Shown here: positions 1 to 7,346 of the stretch, piece after piece
How positions within the stretch are numbered: the stretch's first letter is position 1
Layout of the letters: each line of letters opens with the position of its first letter
Assembly: GCF_946481715.1 (NCBI RefSeq)
Contig: NZ_CAMLOV010000177.1
Location: 1 to 10,776 of the forward strand
Reading direction: 5' to 3'
Length of the DNA: 10,776 nt
Source: an uncultured Mucilaginibacter sp.
Lineage (GTDB): Bacteria > Bacteroidota > Bacteroidia > Sphingobacteriales > Sphingobacteriaceae
Program-made: the position numbers and the translations under genes
Notes under the pieces: model-generated
The model's input: only the letters and a program-made list of their open reading frames with translations
The model's database searches: none
What the model was told of the DNA's origin: nothing

Positions 1-1160
1 GTCCAGTAATCGGGCCGGCGTTTTACGCCCCGTAAAGTACAATCGGCACATTGCGGGCTGGCGCGGCCATACCCTATAGCAGGGCCTCCCTTGGGGCCTG
101 TAATGGCGTATGTAGGCAAGTAAATACCGCTGATAATAAATGCAGAAACATCGTTTGCTTTGGTTATCGGGTTTACATACAGGGTAGAGTCTTGCTTGCA
201 ATCAAACGGATATTGTAGTATCCATTCCTGCGGCAGGTCGTCCTTATCTATAAAAATTCTTTTTTGCGTAACGGTATTTACGCCAATAAAGCCTACAACC
301 GGTTCATCGAGGTTGGCCGTATTATGTATGTTGCCTTTTATTTGCGATGGCAAGGCATCAAATATGCTTCCTAATTGTTCTGTATTCTTCCGCAGGTTCT
401 CCCAAAAATCAAAAGCTTCTTTGGTAAGCGCGTATTGTTTTAAAAGGATGCTGTAGCGAACGGATATTTTTTCGGAACTGGGGATAATATTGGTTATGGG
501 AATATTTGATGCAACATCCGCCTCCAGTTTTGTGGTATTGGCCAACACCACTGTGCTGGAAGCGTGCGTGCCAAAGCAGGTAAATATTTGGTCTTCTACC
601 TGGCGGGGCACTACATCGCCATTAACAACCTTATAATTGGAAATATACCTGCTATGAAATTTCCAGGTTTCATCATACTCCCAGCGGTAATAGTGTGTTT
701 TATTTGCAGCATCGTGCGCGCTGGCATTTATTTGCAATCCGTCTGGTTTTATATTGTAGGTTATATCGTCCACGGGCGGTGTAACTTTTGCTTCCGCGTC
801 GTCCGAAAGGTATTCCTGCCCGTTGGCAAGCTTAATACGCAAGTGGTATTTTTGGGAGATATCAAGGTTTAAAGGGGGCGCATAATACTCACCGCCGCCC
901 AGTTCTGTTAGCGGCCACTTACCCCCATTACTTTCAACAGTTACTGTGGCGCCATTTTCCATACTAAGGCCAACCGAATCTGTAAGCTTTACTGTACGGC
1001 TAATTTTTATGGTGGTAGCTTCGTTACCGGGGTTAATAAAACCTTCTACCACCAGGTAACTATTTCCGCTGGAAATAATATTAGGCTGATAAAGTTTTTT
1101 ACAGGCAAAACCGGTAAGCAGTAATGCAGCACAAATAAGGTATTTTATATTTTTAGTCAT
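1..1160 (-). CDS. DUF4249 family lipoprotein, third tandem copy (3' end cut by window edge)
   Basis: Reading down from ATG at 1160 gives 386 uninterrupted codons to the left edge. The frame ends in RRPDYW, matching the RPAFW ends of its two paralogs, so only a few residues and the stop are missing. Residues 1-20 form a lipoprotein-type signal peptide ending GFAC; the -3 Gly is a poor lipobox residue, but Cys20 aligns exactly with Cys20 of both neighbours, which favours this start. In-frame ATGs at 1163 and 1175 are alternatives. Family marks are TPPVD (127-131), HYYRWEYDETW (146-156), the core from QYALTKEAF to GNIHN (about 242-280) and CADCTLRG (371-378). Other mature cysteines are Cys195 and Cys321. 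Over residues 21-100 I count 36 of 80 identical to the first copy and 33 of 80 to the second, so this is the divergent member. DUF4249 has no established function; a surface or periplasmic partner of the upstream receptor is inferred. Confidence 0.88.
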   Translation of the reverse strand, partial: MTKNIKYLICAALLLTGFACKKLYQPNIISSGNSYLVVEGFINPGNEATTIKISRTVKLTDSVGLSMENGATVTVESNGGKWPLTELGGGEYYAPPLNLDISQKYHLRIKLANGQEYLSDDAEAKVTPPVDDITYNIKPDGLQINASAHDAANKTHYYRWEYDETWKFHSRYISNYKVVNGDVVPRQVEDQIFTCFGTHASSTVVLANTTKLEADVASNIPITNIIPSSEKISVRYSILLKQYALTKEAFDFWENLRKNTEQLGSIFDALPSQIKGNIHNTANLDEPVVGFIGVNTVTQKRIFIDKDDLPQEWILQYPFDCKQDSTLYVNPITKANDVSAFIISGIYLPTYAITGPKGGPAIGYGRASPQCADCTLRGVKRRPDYW

Positions 1161-1206
1161 CATTAGCTTGTCCATTTGGGATTTGTTAAAACTCCCGGAT
1201 TGTTAG

Positions 1207-2379
1207 TTATTTCCAAAAAGCAGGCCTTTTATTAGTGCCTCTTAATGTACAGTCCACACATTTGCCTACGCTATACCCAGCGGCAATCATGTGCCCCTTA
1301 TCATCAAAGGATGCATCCAAAGCATAATGCGGGCCATGAATTATTTCGGATTTTATAGTGTTATTGCCGTATTGATCCGGGTCTTGCGCCCCACCTACTT
1401 CGCAATTGAAAACAGGATAAACTGTTCGCCATTCGGGATTAAAAGGTGTCTCAATTCTGTCGATGAAGATACGTTTAGTTGTTACTGTGCTGATGCTTAC
1501 AAAACCAATAACGGGTGCTGATGGATTTGCTACATTATGTATATTACCCGACAGCTGTGACGGCAACGCATCAAAAATACTTCCAAGTGTTTCGGTATTT
1601 TTTCGCAACTCTGTCCAAAAAGCGAAAGCCTCTTTGGTGAGCGCATATTGTTTTAACAGGATAGTATACCTGATACTTATTTTTTCATCACCGGCCTTTA
1701 TAAAGGTTATTGGGTTTTTAACCAGCACATCATGCTGTAAATTAGCGGTCGATGCTAAAAGTATTACGTTTGAACCATGGTTACCCCAGCAACGGTATAT
1801 TTCATCTTCTTCGGTACGTAAGCGCGGCAATAAGGTATCGCCTACAACCTTATAAAAAGATTCGTACAAAGAGTTAAAGCGCCAGGTTTCCTGGTACTCC
1901 CAGCGGTAGTAGCGGGTAGTATCCAGCGGGTCGTGCGCTGCAGAGGTGATGTCCACCCCATCGGGCTTAATTTCGTACGCGAGGGTATCAATAGGTGGCG
2001 TAATTTTTACCGCCATTTCGTCTGATAAGTAGTCCTGCCCCTTGGCCGTATGTATTTTTAAGCGGTATTTAACTGTCTTGTTTAAATTTAAGCCGGCTGC
2101 AGCATAAGTGCCGTTGCGTATTTCTGTTAAATGGTAGGTAGCGCCTGCACCCTCAACATTAACTGCCGCGCCGGTTTCGGGCTTTGTGGAGGTTTTTTCG
2201 GATATATTAACCGTATGGCTCAGCTTAATAATGGTAGAATCGGTGCCGGGATCTATCACACCCTCTACCACCAGCACATTAGTATCTGCTGCAACAACCT
2301 TGGGCGCGTAAAATTTACGGCAGCTTAAGGCCGTAATAAACAGCGCCATGCAAACCATATATTTAAAATTCTTTCCCAT
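1207..2379 (-). CDS. DUF4249 family lipoprotein, second tandem copy
   Basis: This 390-aa protein has an N-terminal signal peptide with lipobox ALSC, so Cys20 is the likely lipidated residue and the protein would be anchored in the outer membrane. The body shows the DUF4249 pattern: VVEGVIDPG near 37-45, TPPID at 127-131, RYYRWEYQETWRF at 146-158, QYALTKEAFAFW at 244-255, GSIFDALPSQ at 266-275, GNIHN at 278-282, and a terminal CVDCTLRG (374-381) followed by RPAFWK. The mature chain has Cys197, Cys326, Cys374 and Cys377, enough for two disulfides. It is very close to the first copy: 63 of 80 residues are identical over 21-100 by hand count. Its ATG shares one base with the stop of the first copy (TAATG), so translation is probably coupled. 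Family membership is well supported; ligand and role are unknown, and binding for the TonB-dependent receptor is inferred from gene order. Confidence 0.92.
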   Translation of the reverse strand: MGKNFKYMVCMALFITALSCRKFYAPKVVAADTNVLVVEGVIDPGTDSTIIKLSHTVNISEKTSTKPETGAAVNVEGAGATYHLTEIRNGTYAAAGLNLNKTVKYRLKIHTAKGQDYLSDEMAVKITPPIDTLAYEIKPDGVDITSAAHDPLDTTRYYRWEYQETWRFNSLYESFYKVVGDTLLPRLRTEEDEIYRCWGNHGSNVILLASTANLQHDVLVKNPITFIKAGDEKISIRYTILLKQYALTKEAFAFWTELRKNTETLGSIFDALPSQLSGNIHNVANPSAPVIGFVSISTVTTKRIFIDRIETPFNPEWRTVYPVFNCEVGGAQDPDQYGNNTIKSEIIHGPHYALDASFDDKGHMIAAGYSVGKCVDCTLRGTNKRPAFWK

Positions 2380-2381
2380 TA
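2377..2381 (-). other. TAATG stop/start overlap coupling DUF4249 copies 1 and 2
   Basis: The TAA of the first copy (2381-2379) and the ATG of the second (2379-2377) share one base. No Shine-Dalgarno-like sequence precedes the second ATG, so termination-reinitiation is the likely way it is translated. The third copy differs: its start lies 46 nt past the second copy's stop. Confidence 0.8.
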
Positions 2382-3572
2382 ATTATCCGTCCAAAATGCG
2401 GGCCTGTGCGGGCTACCGCGTAAAGTACAATCAACACAACCTCGCGTTGAATAAGTGAACCCGGCAATTTCGTCGAGCCCGGTGCGGGGGTTTTTCCTGA
2501 TAATTGCGGCAATAGGATAATTTATTTCCTGGATGTCGATGATATACGCGCGCACTGTATTACCGAGTATACTCTCGTACACGGCCGTGGAAGTGCCGCA
2601 TCCCTCGTACGGGTATTGGTTGCGCCATTCGGGTGTGCTTGGCAAATCAGTCCTGTTGATGTATATCCGTTTAGATTGCGTGGTACTAATGCTTACAAAG
2701 CCAATAACCGGGATTTTGGCATCAGCTGTATTATGGATGTTCCCGCCTATCTCTGATGGCAGGGCATCAAAAATACTACCCAATTGTTCGGTATTTTTTT
2801 TCATGTTTTCCCAAAAAGCGTAAGCCTCCCTGGTTAAAGCATACTGGTTTAGCTTTATGCTGTAACGGATGCTCAATCTTTCGGTACCGCGCGTTATTTG
2901 GGTAACCGGGTTGTTGGTTAGGATATCCTGATCTGATTTTACGGTTGACCCTAACAGGATGGCACTCGCCTGGTAAGAGCCATAACACCTGTAAATGTCG
3001 TCCTGCGGGAGCACGCGGGGTATAACTGTATCTTTAGCCACCTTGTAGCCCGACTCGTAAATGGAGTTAAAACGCCATGTTTCCTGGTAATCCCAGCGGT
3101 AATAGCGGGTTTTGTTGGTAGGATCGTGCGTGGCGGAATACAGGTGCAAACCCTCTCCCTCTATTTTGTAATCAAGCGAATCTATCGGTGGCGTTACCTT
3201 CACCTCCACATCGTCCGACAGGTACTCCTGCCCGTTGCTTGTATGTATTTTTAAGTGGTACTTTTTTGTTCTGTTTAAATTTAGTCCGGCGGTTGCATAG
3301 GTACCATTGCTTATTTCTGTTAAATTATAGCTTACGCCGTCGCCTTCCACCGTAACTTTTGCGCCGGTTTCTGGTTTGATGGATGTTTTCTCGGATAGTT
3401 TTACGGTATGGCTTAGTTTAATAAAGGTTGAATCGATGCCGGGGTCTATCACACCTTCTACCACCAGCAAATTGGTATCGTTAGCAACAACTTTGGGCGC
3501 ATAGGTTTTTTTGCAGCCCATAACGGCGGCCCCTACGCCAAAAACAACCAAATAAATATTCCTTCCTTTCAT
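2379..3572 (-). CDS. DUF4249 family lipoprotein, first tandem copy
   Basis: This 397-aa protein starts with a hydrophobic signal peptide ending in a good lipobox, VMGC, with Cys20 as the lipidation site. Family landmarks are VVEGVIDPG (37-45), TPPID (127-131), RYYRWDYQETWRF (146-158), the strongest conserved block from QYALTREAYAFW (243-254) through GSIFDALPS (265-273) to GNIHN (277-281), PVIGFVSIST (288-297), and CVDCTLRG (379-386) close to the C-terminus. Mature cysteines are Cys196, Cys325, Cys379 and Cys382. The gene begins 15 nt after the receptor's stop codon, and AAAGG at 3578-3582 sits 5 nt before the ATG, one of the few purine-rich stretches next to a start in this window. Its stop overlaps the next start. 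Position directly after the receptor suggests an outer-membrane lipoprotein that binds ligand for, or caps, the barrel. That role is inference, since DUF4249 is functionally uncharacterised. Confidence 0.93.
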   Translation of the reverse strand: MKGRNIYLVVFGVGAAVMGCKKTYAPKVVANDTNLLVVEGVIDPGIDSTFIKLSHTVKLSEKTSIKPETGAKVTVEGDGVSYNLTEISNGTYATAGLNLNRTKKYHLKIHTSNGQEYLSDDVEVKVTPPIDSLDYKIEGEGLHLYSATHDPTNKTRYYRWDYQETWRFNSIYESGYKVAKDTVIPRVLPQDDIYRCYGSYQASAILLGSTVKSDQDILTNNPVTQITRGTERLSIRYSIKLNQYALTREAYAFWENMKKNTEQLGSIFDALPSEIGGNIHNTADAKIPVIGFVSISTTQSKRIYINRTDLPSTPEWRNQYPYEGCGTSTAVYESILGNTVRAYIIDIQEINYPIAAIIRKNPRTGLDEIAGFTYSTRGCVDCTLRGSPHRPAFWTDN

Positions 3573-3587
3573 ATCGGCCTTTGTTTA

Positions 3588-6365
3588 TCAGAACCGGATG
3601 TTGTAATTGATAAATGGAATAGGCTTCGCAAAAATCGATAGCTTATAACCCGTTATTACACCGCTCTCCTGCGTAAAGTAAGTAGAGTAAGCATTTTGCC
3701 TGCCGGTAAGGTTATACACGCCTATAGTGAACGAATTATGCGTTAGCTGGTGTACCTTGTGGTTGCCATCAATATTCATCGAAAAATCGCTGCGGAAATA
3801 ATCGGGTATGCGGTAAGCGTTCCTGTCTGAATAGTACACACGCTCGGACCCTGCATAGTAATACTTGCCTGTTGGGAGCGTAATTGGCCGCCCGGTGCTG
3901 TAGGTAACGTTTAACGATATGCTAAACCTGTGCGTAAAGCGGTAATTGCCCACAAAATTAAAGCTGTGCGGCTTATCGTAGTTGGCAGGGTAAAAATCGC
4001 CGTTATTTACCGGCTGGCCTACGTTAGGGTCATCCTGTTTTAAGAAAGTGCGCGAGTAGGCGTAGCTTATCCAGCCGTTGGCCATACCCGTGTTTTTGCG
4101 GACCATAAATTCTACCCCGTAAGCTTTGCCTTTGGTGTTTATCACATCGGTTTCTATATGGTGGTTTAGTACCAGCGTGGCGCCGCTGCGGTAATCCAAA
4201 TAATCCCTCAACCTTTTATAATACACCTCTACCGATGTTTCGATAGTGTTATTTTTTAGGTTTTTATAGATCCCAAACGATACCTGGTCGCCGTACTGTG
4301 GCTTAATGTTGGGGTTGCTCAACTGCCAAACATCAGTTGGTGCAATAGCGGTAGTGTTTGATAGTAAGTGGATGTACTGCCGCAGGGTATTGTAACCGCC
4401 TTTTATCGACAAATTATCGCCAAGGTTGTACCTGGCCGATAGCCTTATTTCGGGCCCGCCATAGGTTTTGATGATCTTGCCGGAATTATATACGGTGCTG
4501 TCGATTAAAGAGGTGCTGCTTCTTGGCACACCGGGGGCGTAGTTATTAACCGTTTGCGGGCCCAAAAAGTTGTAAATAGAGTACCGCACACCAAAGCTCA
4601 CCGAAAGGTCTGGCGTTACATCGTATTTATCGCCAAGATATAGGGCACTCTCTAAGGCCTGCTGCGTAGGTACCATATCGGGCGTGGCCAGTGAGGTTGA
4701 GGCGTTTGGCCCGTAGGTGCCCGGGTGTATTTTGTAATAAATGCTGTTTAAACCAAAAGTAATGGTGTTGTTGGTATTTAAATAGTAGGTAAAATCTGAT
4801 TTAAAGTTGCTTTGGTTGATATCGAACTTAAGTTTATAAGCATTTACCGGGTTACCAAAACTGGCAATATCGTACTGGTACCTATCGCTGCCTGCGGTAA
4901 ACAAGCCAAACATCTTGTTATTAAAATTATGCTTCCACTTGATGTTAAAGTTGCGATTGCTGTAGCTGTATGCGGTATCGCTATTCAGTTTAAATTTATC
5001 GCGGCTGATGTAGCTGCTGATATAAATATTGTTCTTCTCGTTTATTTGATGGCTTATATCCAGGTTAAAATCGTAAAATGATGCCTGGCTGTTTTTATAA
5101 GCATCGGGCAAAAGCTTAAGCAGCCAGTCGGAATAAGTGGCACGGCCGCCAAAAATAAAGGATGTTTTATCCTTGATGATCGGCCCTTCTATATTAAACC
5201 TACTGGTTATTAAGCCAATACCTGCAGTGCCGGCAAATTTCTTTTTGTTGCCTTCCCTATCGGTAACATCCAATATAGAGGATAGCCTCCCGCCAAATTT
5301 CTCGGGGATGCTGCTTTTATACAGCTCTACGCCTTTTACAATATCGGGGTTAAAAGCCGAGAAAAAGCCAAAAAAGTGCGAAGGATTATAGATGGTGGCA
5401 TCATTTAGCAATATCAAATTCTGATCGGCCGAGCCGCCGCGTACATTAAAACCAGTAGACGCCTCGCCTACGCTTTGCACACCGGGCAGGGTTAAAACCA
5501 CACGCAAAATATCGGCCTCGCCAAATACGGTTGGCACCTGTTTAATGCTTTTAATATCCAGCCGGGTAACGCCAAGCTCTACTGCACGCACATTGGCAAC
5601 CTTATCGGCAGATATTTTCACCTCTTTCAGGCTGGTTACCTGTTCCATCATTTCGATGATGATCTTCCCGTCGGAATAAAGCATTATTTGGCGGCGGGTG
5701 TCGCGCATGCCTATGCCCCTAATGCTAAGCAAATGCCTGCCGCGCGGCAAGCTGATGGTAAAATAGCCATATTGGTCGGTAGCTACGCCTGTTTTTTGCT
5801 CGGTAATATAAATGCTGGCGCCGGTAACCGCTTCGCCAGATTTAATATCGCGGATGTAGCCCGACAAGGTTGCCCTTCCCGGTTGTAGGTTGTTGGTTTT
5901 TACGCCAATTTCGTAAAGCTTATTCTCGGTAGTTGCTTCGGGGATAATTTTATCACGGTCGTCTGCAAAGGCTGCTGCGGCAGGGCTGGCCGTTACCGGC
6001 GCTGCAATGCTGGGGTTTGGCGTGATGCCAAAAAAGCCGGGAGCCAACGCCGTTTGCAGCGTTTTAGCTTTTGTTAAAAATACTTGCTGGCCATCAATAG
6101 CATAATGGAAATCGGTGCCTTTAAAGGCAAGTTCCAATATGGCCGGCACTGTTTTATCGCTTGCCTGCAGGGTAACGCGCAGGCTATCAAACTGGGCGGC
6201 ATCATAATAAAAGCGCATGCCGGTTTTGCTTTCGATATCGGTTGCTACCGTTTCTATAGTAGCCTGTTGAAAGTTTACGCTTATAATTTTAGTACCCGGC
6301 TGCTGGGCAAAAGCTATTTGTGTAATAAAAAGAAGCCAGAAGCCAAACAAGTAAATTTTTCTCAT
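3588..6365 (-). CDS. TonB-dependent outer-membrane receptor with STN and carboxypeptidase-regulatory-like N-terminal domains
   Basis: This 925-aa outer-membrane protein would import a ligand using TonB/ExbBD energy. In order: Sec signal peptide 1-20 (AFA before Gln21); STN (secretin/TonB short N-terminal) domain about 25-98; an Ala/Pro-rich linker about 105-160; a CarboxypepD_reg-like domain about 164-240 (TLSGYIRD, GVATDQYGYF); a plug domain about 255-370 with FNVRGG at 306-311 and PEKFGGRLSSILDV at 354-367; then the beta-barrel from about 375, ending INYNIRF with the C-terminal Phe expected for BAM-assembled barrels. The start is firm because its ATG overlaps the upstream stop as ATGA. STN domains usually contact a FecR-type anti-sigma factor, but no fecI/fecR gene is in the window. 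The plug resembles receptors I recall beside DUF4249 genes in many Bacteroidota. Substrate is unknown; it is not a classical SusC, which lacks a partner SusD here. Confidence 0.95.
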   Translation of the reverse strand: MRKIYLFGFWLLFITQIAFAQQPGTKIISVNFQQATIETVATDIESKTGMRFYYDAAQFDSLRVTLQASDKTVPAILELAFKGTDFHYAIDGQQVFLTKAKTLQTALAPGFFGITPNPSIAAPVTASPAAAAFADDRDKIIPEATTENKLYEIGVKTNNLQPGRATLSGYIRDIKSGEAVTGASIYITEQKTGVATDQYGYFTISLPRGRHLLSIRGIGMRDTRRQIMLYSDGKIIIEMMEQVTSLKEVKISADKVANVRAVELGVTRLDIKSIKQVPTVFGEADILRVVLTLPGVQSVGEASTGFNVRGGSADQNLILLNDATIYNPSHFFGFFSAFNPDIVKGVELYKSSIPEKFGGRLSSILDVTDREGNKKKFAGTAGIGLITSRFNIEGPIIKDKTSFIFGGRATYSDWLLKLLPDAYKNSQASFYDFNLDISHQINEKNNIYISSYISRDKFKLNSDTAYSYSNRNFNIKWKHNFNNKMFGLFTAGSDRYQYDIASFGNPVNAYKLKFDINQSNFKSDFTYYLNTNNTITFGLNSIYYKIHPGTYGPNASTSLATPDMVPTQQALESALYLGDKYDVTPDLSVSFGVRYSIYNFLGPQTVNNYAPGVPRSSTSLIDSTVYNSGKIIKTYGGPEIRLSARYNLGDNLSIKGGYNTLRQYIHLLSNTTAIAPTDVWQLSNPNIKPQYGDQVSFGIYKNLKNNTIETSVEVYYKRLRDYLDYRSGATLVLNHHIETDVINTKGKAYGVEFMVRKNTGMANGWISYAYSRTFLKQDDPNVGQPVNNGDFYPANYDKPHSFNFVGNYRFTHRFSISLNVTYSTGRPITLPTGKYYYAGSERVYYSDRNAYRIPDYFRSDFSMNIDGNHKVHQLTHNSFTIGVYNLTGRQNAYSTYFTQESGVITGYKLSIFAKPIPFINYNIRF
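6362..6365 (-). other. ATGA stop/start overlap coupling the secreted protein to the receptor
   Basis: On the minus strand the receptor's ATG (6365-6363) and the TGA of the preceding gene (6364-6362) share two bases. This arrangement normally allows terminating ribosomes to restart on the next gene. It fixes the receptor start codon and ties production of the two proteins together. Confidence 0.85.
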
Positions 6366-7117
6366 ATCGATTTAGTTATTTGGTCATAATAGGTTATCAC
6401 CTTCACAAATGCCTCTTCCTTTTCTTCCCTAAAATTAATATGGCTGTCTTTTATGTATTTTTTCAGTTCATCTTTTTTATCTCCCAAAACATTCAATAAC
6501 GAGTTCTTATTTGTGAATAGCTTATATGCCCCGTTAATATGCACGTACATCTTTTTTTGCTCATCGGTAAAATAGGTATCCAATGCGGCCGAGGTGTTGT
6601 TTTGGATAACTTTTTCCCGCTTAATGATAAAGCCTGTTTTACCGGTGTACATCTCATCATAAAAACCCGGGGTTAGGTTTTGTGCGTTTACCAGCAATGC
6701 CGGTTCTATCCGTACAAAGTGGTGCCCTAATACATCAAAACTTTGCACCCGTTCGCTAATCAACTGGATGCTGGCAATTTTGCTTGGCAACTGCATTACC
6801 ACGGCATCTTTATATAAATCGTACAACAACTGCAAATTCTTATAGCTAAAGCCGTCGTACTCCACAGTGCCGGTAACAAAATCGGACGACTCGGCAAAAT
6901 ATGCGCTGTTTTTTATTATTTTAGAGTAAAAATTATACTCCGGGCCATTAAACAGCCGCGATTGCTCGCCTATAGTGTTGTAATAATTAGCAACTATATT
7001 GTCAATTTTAGCTTGCCTGGCGGAGGTATCGGTAATGGCATTTTGCCCGAAACTGTTTAAACTACCCATCAGGACAGCCAAACAACCCATTGCGCTTTTG
7101 TATAAGGTTCTGGTCAT
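6362..7117 (-). CDS. Secreted protein of unknown function encoded ahead of the TonB-dependent receptor
   Basis: This 251-aa protein has a signal peptide (basic start MTRTLYK, hydrophobic stretch about 8-23, likely cleavage around Gly24/Gln25) and no further membrane segment, so it should be periplasmic or outer-membrane associated. I recognise no named domain. Visible features are an N-terminal helix-like stretch with NYYNTIGEQSRLFNGPEYNFY (about 44-64), a middle rich in short beta-like segments (GTVEYDGFSYKNLQLLYDLYKDAVVMQ), a GHHFVRIEP segment, GFYDEMYTGKTG, and a Lys/Glu-rich C-terminal tail ending in a probable helix. From memory this layout (YNGPEY, then YDG..Y.N..LLYD, then GHxFVRL, then PGFYDxxYxGK) recurs in Bacteroidota proteins next to similar receptors; that needs a database search. 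Its stop overlaps the receptor start by 4 nt, indicating co-translation and a shared role. It is the first gene of its unit. Confidence 0.85.
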   Translation of the reverse strand: MTRTLYKSAMGCLAVLMGSLNSFGQNAITDTSARQAKIDNIVANYYNTIGEQSRLFNGPEYNFYSKIIKNSAYFAESSDFVTGTVEYDGFSYKNLQLLYDLYKDAVVMQLPSKIASIQLISERVQSFDVLGHHFVRIEPALLVNAQNLTPGFYDEMYTGKTGFIIKREKVIQNNTSAALDTYFTDEQKKMYVHINGAYKLFTNKNSLLNVLGDKKDELKKYIKDSHINFREEKEEAFVKVITYYDQITKSI

Positions 7118-7346
7118 TTAAATTAAGTAAATATTGGAATCCTGAATTTACGTAGTTTTAGTTAAAAATCAATACGTTATTAGAAAAATCAACTAATAAT
7201 TTAATTGTAACGAACTTATTACCATACGCATACTACAAGCCTATGAATTTGCAAAGAAAAAACATTGGCAAAAACCTCCTAAATAGGTGAATAACCGCAA
7301 CTTAAACACAATAAACATATCGATGAAAGGGGATCCGAAAGTTGTA
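7118..7346 (-). promoter_or_regulatory. AT-rich spacer between two transcription units; probable promoter region of the receptor operon
   Basis: This 229-nt stretch is the only sizeable gap in the window. It has no credible gene, and since all other junctions downstream are overlaps or short gaps, the promoter of the five-gene unit should be here. Against the Bacteroidota consensus (TTG, 17-23 nt, TAnnTTTG) the best-spaced candidate on the minus strand is TTG at 7170-7172, 19 nt, then TAAATTCA at 7143-7150, which matches only TA and TT of the -7 box. A better -7 box, TATGTTTA at 7312-7319, has no TTG at the right distance. Neither is convincing alone. I see no strong stem-loop plus T-run terminator for the kinase unit, so read-through is possible. 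Confidence 0.4.
7158..7196. repeat. Direct repeat AAAAATCAA x2 flanked by TTAGTT/AACTAA inverted repeat
   Basis: AAAAATCAA occurs at 7164-7172 and again at 7184-7192, exactly 20 nt apart start to start, close to two helical turns. The pair is bracketed by the inverted repeat TTAGTT (7158-7163) and AACTAA (7191-7196, overlapping the second copy by two bases). It lies 41-79 nt ahead of the first gene of the receptor operon and overlaps the candidate TTG element. A dimeric regulator site is possible, but the region is so AT-rich that chance is a serious alternative. Confidence 0.3.

Larger units (their letters stand above)
1..3572 (-). repeat. Tandem triplication of a ~1.2-kb DUF4249 gene unit
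   Basis: Three paralogous genes lie head to tail. The same conserved DNA block, encoding the SIFDALPS segment, recurs with GCATCA (plus strand) at 355-360, 1568-1573 and 2764-2769, a period of 1213 and then 1196 nt. Around these points the three copies are still clearly alignable as DNA, which marks a local gene duplication rather than separate acquisition. Copies 1 and 2 are much closer to each other than to copy 3. Confidence 0.85.

Noticed and set aside
2776..2988. Minus-strand open frame of 70 aa in another frame
   Set aside because: It falls inside the conserved core of the first DUF4249 gene, out of frame, and has no start context or motif of its own.
3588..6365. Calling the receptor a SusC protein of a glycan-use locus
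   Set aside because: The gene has an STN domain and is followed by DUF4249 lipoproteins. No SusD homolog or carbohydrate-active enzyme is in the window, so a glycan substrate is not supported.
7251..7283. Sigma-54 (-24/-12) promoter in the spacer, from TTGGCA on the plus strand and GG/GC pairs on the minus strand
   Set aside because: The plus-strand match has no TTGC at the right distance and no plus-strand gene. On the minus strand the nearest GG and GC are 8 nt apart, not the required 10.
7241..7318. Possible 25-codon leader peptide on the minus strand in the spacer
   Set aside because: It has an ATG and a stop but no ribosome binding site, no attenuator-like structure after it, and Phe/Cys-rich content expected by chance from AT-rich DNA.
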